Below, in pieces: positions 1 through 5,761 of a stretch of DNA of 7,922 bases. The translations under genes were made by a program, and so were the position numbers. The stretch is from an uncultured Sphingobacteriaceae bacterium (lineage in GTDB: Bacteria > Bacteroidota > Bacteroidia > Sphingobacteriales > Sphingobacteriaceae), in NCBI GenBank assembly GCA_937875035.1, contig CALNCF010000109.1, positions 1 through 7,922 of the forward strand, read 5' to 3'. Position 1 is the first letter of the stretch; the number at the start of each line of letters is the position of its first letter. Below the pieces are notes generated by a model. It was not told the origin of the DNA. It did not search any database and worked only from the letters and a program-made list of their open reading frames with translations.

Positions 1-62
1 ATGCCTGTTTTCCGTTCGCTTCCGCATGGATTTTCAGGAGCAAACACAAAGGAAACACACGG

Positions 63-91
63 TTTTGTTACATGCCGATTCCGGTAATTTG
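63..91 (+). promoter_or_regulatory. Possible promoter of the T9SS protein gene
   Basis: TTTTG (63-67) is followed after 17 bases by TAATTTG (85-91). This resembles the Bacteroidota -33 TTTG / -7 TAnnTTTG pair, but the -7 box is one base short. It would give an untranslated leader of roughly 50 bases ending in the A/C-rich stretch 131-150 before the ATG at 151. No Shine-Dalgarno sequence is visible there, as is normal for this phylum. The assignment rests on consensus similarity only. Confidence 0.28.
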
Positions 92-150
92 GCCCGTCGT
101 TTGATCTTACGGAAACACATTTATCAATTTAACAACATAAACAACAACCT

Positions 151-1086
151 ATGAAAAAAATGTTACTCACGCTGCTGGGTATAGCCATGCTATGCCAGGC
201 GCAATCGCAAACGATTCCGAACCAGGATTTCGAAAACTGGACCCGGGATTCATTCGGCTCCGACTCTCTTATCGGCTGGAGCTCCAGCAACAACGCGCTC
301 GATGGTTCTGTACCAGCCTGGCTGTACCAGGTAGAAAGCGATCTTGGCAAAGGTACTTATGCCGCTACTCTTGGCTCGGTTGCATTCGGCTATGCCAGGG
401 TGCCTGTTGCCGGTATCCTTGTTAACGGAAATGCATACATCGAGCACCAGTTCTTACCCCGCGATAAACACATCTACCGGTATGGTGGCGGAAGCCCTAT
501 TACACGACTGCCTGATGCCGTGCAGGGCTATACAAAATATAGCTTTCTCGATCCCCGGAAAGACAGTGGATTATTGGTTGTTTTTACTACGAAATACAAC
601 GCAATTAATAATACAAAAGATACAATAAGTAAAGATTCATTACTATTTTTGTCGCACGAAGAACAGGAGGAATTTACCCTCCGTTTGAACCGTAGAATAA
701 GGGATGTTGAGCCGGATACCATCACCATGATTTTCTACGCGAGCATGCCCGATAATCCGAAAGCGTACAGCCAGCTGGTGATCGACAACCTGCGACTGGT
801 CAGCTATCCGAACGCGGGTGTAAGTGCGGCGAAAAACGCGGCGGCCCTGAAAATATATCCGAACCCGGGTACAGGATGGGGACGGATATCGGCGGAGCGG
901 GAATATGCCAATGCCAGGGTAACGGTAAGCAGCAGCACTTCCGGCAAAAAGATGATCGAGCTCGATCATCAGCAGGTAGATAAGGATTTCAGCATGGACG
1001 TTTCCGGTTTACCCGACGGCGTATATATATGCACCGTTGAAGCCGGGAAAGAACAGGTGACAACAGTTTTTACAGTAAAGAAATAA
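151..1086 (+). CDS. T9SS type A sorting domain-containing secreted protein, function unknown
   Basis: This 311-residue protein is predicted to be exported by Sec and then across the outer membrane by the type IX secretion system. Residues 1-20 form a signal peptide: MKK, then a hydrophobic run, ending QAQSQ. Residues 21-218 form one domain that begins IPNQDFENW and has a GW at 42-43. FENW...GW openings are seen in jelly-roll, carbohydrate-binding-like (PCMD-type) domains of Bacteroidota surface proteins, so glycan binding is possible but not shown; no catalytic motif is recognised. A short A/N-rich linker (about 222-232) leads to the C-terminal sorting domain (about 233-311), with LKIYPNPGTG at its start, then SGLPDGVYICTV and a final strand TTVFTVKK. 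Such tails are normally removed or replaced by a lipid/sugar anchor at the cell surface. The start at 151 is chosen because MKK begins the signal peptide; the next ATG (160) would remove its positive charges. A terminator follows, so it is probably a single-gene unit. Confidence 0.85.
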   Translation: MKKMLLTLLGIAMLCQAQSQTIPNQDFENWTRDSFGSDSLIGWSSSNNALDGSVPAWLYQVESDLGKGTYAATLGSVAFGYARVPVAGILVNGNAYIEHQFLPRDKHIYRYGGGSPITRLPDAVQGYTKYSFLDPRKDSGLLVVFTTKYNAINNTKDTISKDSLLFLSHEEQEEFTLRLNRRIRDVEPDTITMIFYASMPDNPKAYSQLVIDNLRLVSYPNAGVSAAKNAAALKIYPNPGTGWGRISAEREYANARVTVSSSTSGKKMIELDHQQVDKDFSMDVSGLPDGVYICTVEAGKEQVTTVFTVKK

Positions 1087-1122
1087 CACTCGTAAATTAG
1101 TTTGGTTAAATGCTAGGAGTGG

Positions 1123-1152
1123 GACGGGGTCTGGACAGCCCCGTCTTTTTTT
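1123..1152 (+). terminator. Rho-independent terminator after the T9SS protein gene
   Basis: GACGGGG (1123-1129) pairs perfectly with CCCCGTC (1139-1145) across a 9-base loop and is followed by seven T (1146-1152). It lies 36 bases after the stop codon at 1086 and should end transcription of that gene before the kinase gene. Confidence 0.85.
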
Positions 1153-1219
1153 GCCCTTCCGGTACCCTCCCCGGTATTTTTAAGGGCCAGTACGGATATA
1201 AAGTACCTCAGGCCGGGTA

Positions 1220-1250
1220 TTGGTAATGAGTAAATTATATATCATCTTTA
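1220..1250 (+). promoter_or_regulatory. Possible promoter of the histidine kinase gene
   Basis: TTG (1220-1222) and CATCTTTA (1243-1250) are separated by 20 bases. The second box matches four of the six fixed positions of TAnnTTTG. It overlaps the left arm of the inverted repeat 1238-1272, so a protein bound to the repeat would cover this promoter. The call is weak. Confidence 0.27.
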
Positions 1251-1272
1251 GTCCACCCATCAAGATGATATA
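1238..1272. promoter_or_regulatory. 11-bp inverted repeat directly before the kinase start codon
   Basis: TATATCATCTT (1238-1248) and AAGATGATATA (1262-1272) are perfect reverse complements separated by 13 bases. The right arm ends three bases before the ATG at 1276. The element has no T run after it, so it is not a terminator. It could be an operator for a dimeric regulator, or an RNA hairpin that limits ribosome access. Which of these, if either, cannot be told from sequence alone. Confidence 0.5.
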
Positions 1273-1275
1273 GAT

Positions 1276-3228
1276 ATGAAAAGAATTCTCCTCCTGCTGA
1301 CTCTCCTGGTATGTCAGGGCTATAGCGCATTCTCACAGGATCAGAAACTGATAGACAGCCTGGAAAACCTGGTAAAGACAAGCACCAACGATACCGTACG
1401 TTTAACCGCATTTGGCGACCTGTCATGGGAATATGGGTACAGTAATTTCGACAAGGCATTGTATTACGCGCAGGAAGAATTGAAGCTGGCGGAGAAGATG
1501 AATGATATCGCTTCTACCGGGCAGGCCTACAGTGACATCGGGAACGCCTATACACGCGTGAACAAGGTGGCCGAAGGGCTCGCCAATCACCAGAAGGCGT
1601 ATGAGCTCCGGCTCAAGGCTGGGCTCAAGGATAAAGCCGCCGGCTCGCTTTCGAACATCTCCGTGATCTACAAGCAGCAGGGCAAGTACGCGCTGGCTGT
1701 CGAATACATGACGAAAGCCCTGAAAATATATGAAGAGCTGAAGGACGAGCCCCGGCAGGCATTGGTTATGGGTAACCTGGCCAGCGTGCTCATCATCATG
1801 AAAAAATTTGATGAAGGAAAGGTGGTCCTCGACCGTACCATGCAGATCTCGCAACGCTTGAAGATCGCCCCGATCGAACGCAATACCTATTCGATCTATA
1901 CAGAATATTTCTTCAATAAAAGACAGATAGACTCGGCGCTCTTCTATGCCTTTAAGGCATTACGCATGATGGAAGAGGTGAACGCGTATAACGATATGGC
2001 CCTGATGTATAACAGCATCGGGCAGCTTTATATCGAGAAAAAGCAATACGATCTCTCGATGAAATACTATAAGAAATCGCTGGAGATCCGCGAAGCGATG
2101 GAAGATGAGCTGGGCATAGGCTCCTGCTGCAAGAACATCGCTTATTGCTACATTGCCCTGAGCCGTTTTAATGAAGCAGAAAAATATCTGAACCGTGCCA
2201 TCGAATGCTTTAAGAGCATCGACTCCAAGGATTATTTACGCGAAGCATACCTCTATATGATGGATGTGTACCGCAACAGGAACGATTACAAAACCGCGCT
2301 GAAATACCACATGATGGCGCAGGAAATGAAGGACAGCGTATTCAACCAGCAGAGCATGGATCATATCAACGAATTACGGGTTGAATATGAAACGGAAAAG
2401 AAAGAGCAGCAGATCGTGCTGCTGAACAAAGAAAATGAGATCCACAAGCTGGAGCTGACCCGGAAGAATATCCTGGTTACCGTGGTCATTGTCATCTTTG
2501 CCGTGGCGGGACTGGTAGCCTACCTGCTCTATAACCGCAACCGCCTGAAACAGGAAGCCAAGCTCCAGGCTGAGATCATCCTGCAGCAGGACCTGGCCTC
2601 GAAAGGGATCATCGAAGCGGAGGAGCGGGAACGCAAGCGCATTGCCGGGGATCTTCATGACGGGGTAGGGCAGATGTTCTCCGCCGTTCGGATGAATCTT
2701 TCCGGCTTACAGGAACGGGTGAAGTTTGAAGATGAATCGACAGAGAATCTTTATGACAAGACCCTGGCGCTGGTCGATGAATCCTGCAAGGAAGTACGAA
2801 GCATCTCTCATAATATGATGCCGAACGTATTGCTGCGGGCAGGACTGGCCTCGGCTGTGAAAGACTTTATCGACAAGATCGATTCGCGGAAGCTGAAAGT
2901 AAACCTCGAAACCGTTGGCCTGAAAGACCGTCTCGACTCCGATGTGGAAATGGTATTGTACCGGGTGATCCAGGAGGCGGTGAACAACGTGATCAAGCAT
3001 TCCGGCGCCAACCACCTGGATATCCAGATGGTGAAGGATGAGGAGGGTATTACGGCTACGATCGAAGATAACGGCGTGGGCTTCGATGCCAATAACAAAG
3101 AGAAATTCGAGGGTATTGGCCTGAAGAATATCAAGACCCGGATCGAATACCTTAAGGGAAGCGTAGAATTTGAATCGGCCCCGGGCAAGGGTACCCTCGT
3201 GGCGATCCATATCCCGATAAAGGCATAA
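1276..3228 (+). CDS. TPR-containing sensor histidine kinase, HisKA_3 (NarL/LuxR-partner) type
   Basis: This 650-residue membrane kinase should autophosphorylate on His and pass the phosphate to a NarL/LuxR-type response regulator. Residues 1-20 are a signal peptide (MKRILLLLTLLV...SAFS). Residues about 40-350 are tandem tetratricopeptide repeats, spaced about 40 residues apart, with recurrent A/G...Y...ALxY patterns (for example 134-151 and 253-271). A charged coiled coil (about 363-396) leads to one membrane segment (about 398-419), and a second coiled coil (421-450) leads to the phosphoacceptor helix. That helix carries ERERKRIAGDLHDGVGQ, with phosphoacceptor H461 in the HDxxxQ motif (D462, Q466). 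The ATPase domain has an N box (E567, N570, N571), DNGVGFD at 598-604, GIGLKNI at 613-619 and GKGT at 637-640, so all ATP-binding motifs are intact. By topology the TPR region is periplasmic. There is no receiver domain and no regulator gene nearby, so the partner is elsewhere. No terminator is seen before the next gene. Confidence 0.93.
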   Translation: MKRILLLLTLLVCQGYSAFSQDQKLIDSLENLVKTSTNDTVRLTAFGDLSWEYGYSNFDKALYYAQEELKLAEKMNDIASTGQAYSDIGNAYTRVNKVAEGLANHQKAYELRLKAGLKDKAAGSLSNISVIYKQQGKYALAVEYMTKALKIYEELKDEPRQALVMGNLASVLIIMKKFDEGKVVLDRTMQISQRLKIAPIERNTYSIYTEYFFNKRQIDSALFYAFKALRMMEEVNAYNDMALMYNSIGQLYIEKKQYDLSMKYYKKSLEIREAMEDELGIGSCCKNIAYCYIALSRFNEAEKYLNRAIECFKSIDSKDYLREAYLYMMDVYRNRNDYKTALKYHMMAQEMKDSVFNQQSMDHINELRVEYETEKKEQQIVLLNKENEIHKLELTRKNILVTVVIVIFAVAGLVAYLLYNRNRLKQEAKLQAEIILQQDLASKGIIEAEERERKRIAGDLHDGVGQMFSAVRMNLSGLQERVKFEDESTENLYDKTLALVDESCKEVRSISHNMMPNVLLRAGLASAVKDFIDKIDSRKLKVNLETVGLKDRLDSDVEMVLYRVIQEAVNNVIKHSGANHLDIQMVKDEEGITATIEDNGVGFDANNKEKFEGIGLKNIKTRIEYLKGSVEFESAPGKGTLVAIHIPIKA

Positions 3229-3259
3229 GGGTGATGGTGCGGGTTTAAGAGGATTTTAC

Positions 3260-3267
3260 TATTTTTG
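3260..3267 (+). promoter_or_regulatory. Promoter -7 box for the CsbD-like gene
   Basis: TATTTTTG matches all six fixed positions of the Bacteroidota -7 consensus TAnnTTTG and ends 21 bases before the ATG at 3289. No TTG is present at the usual -33 distance; only TGG (3235-3237) is there. The box suggests that the small gene has its own transcript in addition to any read-through from the kinase gene. Confidence 0.42.
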
Positions 3268-3288
3268 AGCCCTATAATCCTTTAAACT

Positions 3289-3501
3289 ATGGCAGAGATT
3301 ACAATCAGCGAAGGCTGGGATAAGATCAGAACAAAGATAAAACGCAAGTATAGTCACCTGACGGATGCCATGCTTCCGTTCAGCCCGGGCCAGGAAGAAG
3401 AATTGATCCGCAACCTGATGAACCTGGTTCACCGCGATCGTAAATATGTAGTTTTTATGCTGACCAAGTTTCAGCGGACCATGGACAGCAACCGCTTATA
3501 A
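3289..3501 (+). CDS. Small CsbD-like (general stress protein family) protein
   Basis: This 70-residue, charged, cytoplasmic protein has no signal peptide or membrane segment. Its first half follows the CsbD family pattern (W, then basic KxK repeats, then LTD, then G..ExL): SEGWDKIRTKIKRKYSHLTD at residues 7-26 with W10, K16, K18 and L24-T25-D26, followed by G34, E36-E38, L39 and I40. The second half (RDRKYVVFMLTKFQRTM) diverges from classical CsbD, which usually has a short YG...EA helix there, so membership is tentative. CsbD proteins are stress-induced in Bacillus and their biochemical role is unknown. The gene begins 60 bases after the kinase stop codon, with a good -7 box between, and ends just before a strong hairpin. 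It may respond to the same conditions as the kinase, but nothing here proves a link. An uncharacterised helical protein is the alternative. Confidence 0.72.
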   Translation: MAEITISEGWDKIRTKIKRKYSHLTDAMLPFSPGQEEELIRNLMNLVHRDRKYVVFMLTKFQRTMDSNRL

Positions 3502-3520
3502 GCAGAGAACCATGATAAAT

Positions 3521-3553
3521 AAAAAAGGGGAACATCATCTGTTCCCCTTTTTT
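3521..3553. terminator. Bidirectional terminator between convergent genes
   Basis: AAAAAAGGGGAAC (3521-3533) and GTTCCCCTTTTTT (3541-3553) form a perfect 13-bp stem with a 7-base loop. The A run on one side and the T run on the other let it act in both directions. It would terminate the CsbD-like gene (stop at 3501) on + and the M13 peptidase gene (stop codon at 3573-3575) on -. Confidence 0.93.
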
Positions 3554-3572
3554 GTTGGATGTTACAACCAGC

Positions 3573-5615
3573 TTACCATACTTTCGCACGGTTCGCTTCC
3601 GGTCTCCACATCTTATCACCTTCTTTTACATCAAAGGCTTTGTAGAATTCAGGCATATTGCTCAATGGGCCGTTAGAGCGGAACTTACCCGGTGAGTGCG
3701 GATCCGTTACGATCCTTTGCATCAGGTTCTGGTCGGTAATGTTCTGTCTCCATACCTGTGCCCATCCCAGGAAGAAACGCTGGTCAGGAGTAAAGCCATC
3801 GATCTTCTCATCCGATTGTCCTTGCTTGGTTCTCTTGAACGCGTCGTATGCGATGTAGATACCACCCATGTCGGCAATATTCTCACCCAGGGTCAACTCG
3901 CCGTTCACATGTACCGTATCTAACACGGTATAGTCATTATACTGGTTCACTACCATAGTGGTCTTCTCTTTAAAACGGCGCTCGTCTTCAGAACCCCACC
4001 AGTTTTTCAGGTTACCATCTGCATCGAACTGGCATCCCTGGTCGTCGAAGCCGTGGGTCATTTCGTGACCGATCACTGCGCCGATACCACCGTAGTTGAT
4101 CGCATCATCTACATTCGGATCGAAGAACGGGAACTGGAGAATTCCGGCCGGGAATACGATCTCGTTGATGGTCGGGTTATAATATGCGTTGATGGTATAA
4201 GGAGTCATTCCCCATTCTGTCTTGTCGACAGGCTTACCCATTTTACTGATCATATCGTTGAATGCGAATACGTTCGCGTTCATCACATTCTGCACATACG
4301 ATTCGCGGCTGATCTCCAGCTTGGAATAATCTTTCCATTTATCCGGGTAACCGATCTTCTTGATAAATACATTCAGCTTGTTGATCGCACGCTCCTTGGT
4401 CGAATCGCTCATCCAGTCGAGCTTCTCAATACGTTCCTTGTATACGGTCTGCATATTGTTCACCATTTCCAGGCAGCGTTTCTTCGCATCTTCCGGGAAA
4501 TATTTCTTTACATATACTTCACCCAAAGCCTCACCCAACGCGCCGTCTACCTGTGCCAGCACTCGCTTCCATCTTGGCTTCATTTCTTTCGCTCCGTTCA
4601 TGAACGTACCGTTGAACGCGAAGTTTTCCTTTACGAAAGCATCGTTCAACTGGCCTGCAAATGAACCTACCAGGTGCCAGCGCAGGTATGTCTTCCAGTT
4701 GTCGACAGGAACGGTCTTCAGCATCTTTTCAACCTCTGCAAAGAAAAGAGGCTGTCCCATTACAAATTCACTGGTGTTCTTCAGGCCTAACTGCGTGAAG
4801 TGCTTGCTCCAATCGAGTGAAGGAGTGATCTTGTTCGCTTCGGCGATGGTTTTCTTGTTGTAAGAAGCATAAGGGTCGCGCAGCTCCACACGGGTCATCG
4901 AAGCCTTAGCCAGGCGTGTTTCCATGTTCATTACCGTGACTGCATTCGCTTTTGCGGTTGCCTCATCATCGCCCATCAGCTTGAACATACGTTCCAGGTG
5001 AGCTACATATTCCGTACGGATTTCTACCGAACGGGCATCATTCTTCACATAGTAATCACGATCCGGAAGGCTGAGGCCACCCTGTTCGCAATACGAAATA
5101 TATTGTGAGCTGTTCTTCAGGTCCTGGTATACGTAGAACACGAACAGCGGATTTACATTATAGGTCTGGTACAAGGCCACGGTTTTCAGCACATCGTCTT
5201 TCGACTGGATGCCGGCAATGCGGTCAAGCTCTGTTTTCAACGGGCTGAGGCCTGCATTTTCCACGGCTGCCGAATCCATACCGGTTGCATAGAAATCGCC
5301 TACCTTCTGCTCGTTCGAACCCTTTGCAGCCTTGGTATTGGCAGCGGCTTCCTCTAAAACGGCCTTGATCTTTTTATTGGTTTCTTCCTGCAGCACACTG
5401 AAAGAACCCCAACGGCTTTCGGTGCCGGGGATCGGGTTATTGGCTAACCAGGCTCCGTTTGCAAAGGTGTAGAAATCGTCCTGTGCACGAACGGTCGTAT
5501 CCATATTGGCAGGATCGATCGCTTTAAAGGCACTCTTCTGCGATTTATCGCAGGAGCTCATCAGGAATGAACCGGCTGCGATGGCAACTCCGGCTACCAG
5601 AGAATACTTTTTCAT
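3573..5615 (-). CDS. M13 family zinc metallopeptidase (PepO/neprilysin-like), lipoprotein
   Basis: This 680-residue endopeptidase should cut short peptides using one zinc ion, anchored to the outer or inner membrane facing out of the cytoplasm. Residues 1-22 form a lipoprotein signal (MKKYSLVAG...FLMSSC, lipidated C22; the lipobox has M at -3, which is allowed but not ideal). The N-terminal M13 domain starts near 45 with DDFYTFANGAWL and ends near 430. The catalytic domain has substrate-binding N476-A477 (NAYYNP), zinc ligands H517 and H521 with base E518 (HEMTH), third ligand E578 and D582 (GENIADMGG), and H640 and R646 (DPHSPGKFRSNGP). The N476 to H517 and H640 to R646 spacings equal those of human neprilysin (N542 to H583, H711 to R717). 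All catalytic residues are present, and the length is normal for the family. The protein ends KVW; the Cys of the usual CxxW ending is absent, as in many bacterial members. Likely role: peptide scavenging or envelope turnover. It is transcribed divergently from the nuclease gene. Confidence 0.95.
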   Translation of the reverse strand: MKKYSLVAGVAIAAGSFLMSSCDKSQKSAFKAIDPANMDTTVRAQDDFYTFANGAWLANNPIPGTESRWGSFSVLQEETNKKIKAVLEEAAANTKAAKGSNEQKVGDFYATGMDSAAVENAGLSPLKTELDRIAGIQSKDDVLKTVALYQTYNVNPLFVFYVYQDLKNSSQYISYCEQGGLSLPDRDYYVKNDARSVEIRTEYVAHLERMFKLMGDDEATAKANAVTVMNMETRLAKASMTRVELRDPYASYNKKTIAEANKITPSLDWSKHFTQLGLKNTSEFVMGQPLFFAEVEKMLKTVPVDNWKTYLRWHLVGSFAGQLNDAFVKENFAFNGTFMNGAKEMKPRWKRVLAQVDGALGEALGEVYVKKYFPEDAKKRCLEMVNNMQTVYKERIEKLDWMSDSTKERAINKLNVFIKKIGYPDKWKDYSKLEISRESYVQNVMNANVFAFNDMISKMGKPVDKTEWGMTPYTINAYYNPTINEIVFPAGILQFPFFDPNVDDAINYGGIGAVIGHEMTHGFDDQGCQFDADGNLKNWWGSEDERRFKEKTTMVVNQYNDYTVLDTVHVNGELTLGENIADMGGIYIAYDAFKRTKQGQSDEKIDGFTPDQRFFLGWAQVWRQNITDQNLMQRIVTDPHSPGKFRSNGPLSNMPEFYKAFDVKEGDKMWRPEANRAKVW

Positions 5616-5761
5616 TTGATCTTGTTTGATAGTTTGGTATTTTTTGTGAAATAATCTGCAATCTAAAGTATTTACTAATGTATGCCGGATTCTTCTATAA
5701 GATTGTTACAAACCGGATTCCGCGGATATTCCATATCTTTAATCCTCAATTAATTATACCG
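5616..5761. promoter_or_regulatory. Divergent promoter region between M13 peptidase and nuclease genes
   Basis: This AT-rich 146-bp gap serves both directions. On -, TACTTTAG (5670-5663) matches five of six fixed positions of TAnnTTTG and would give a leader of about 40 bases that is A/C-rich, but no TTG lies at a normal -33 distance. On +, TATCTTTA (5734-5741) also matches five of six; the nearest upstream TTG (5703-5705) is 28 bases away, longer than usual. The + reading frame stays open back to an ATG at 5678, but those 28 extra residues come before an obvious signal peptide, so they are treated as untranslated. Confidence 0.3.

Noticed and set aside
1..27. ATG on the minus strand at 27-25 with an open frame to the left edge (MRKRTENRH)
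   Set aside because: Only nine codons are visible, which is too little to support a gene.
51..119. GGAAACACA repeated at 51-59 and 111-119, exactly 60 bases apart
   Set aside because: Two copies of a 9-mer with no further symmetry or link to a known site; chance is a reasonable explanation.
26..154. Open frame at the left edge ending in an ATGA overlap with the first gene
   Set aside because: The last codons are just the A/C-rich leader (NNINNNL) and the rest shows no recognisable domain. A promoter-like pair lies inside it. The frame is also open to the window edge, so a true gene end cannot be fully excluded.
1153..1187. GCCCTT (1153-1158) and AAGGGC (1182-1187) around CCGG repeats, a possible second hairpin after the first terminator
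   Set aside because: The stem is only six bases with a 23-base loop and no T run, which is too weak to call a functional structure.
4053..4664. 203-codon open frame on the + strand inside the M13 gene
   Set aside because: It lies antisense to the conserved M13 catalytic coding region, where codon bias leaves long open antisense frames, and shows no family features.
5678..5761. Upstream ATG extending the nuclease by 28 residues
   Set aside because: It would place a 28-residue segment before a textbook MKK signal peptide and overlap the likely -7 box at 5734-5741.
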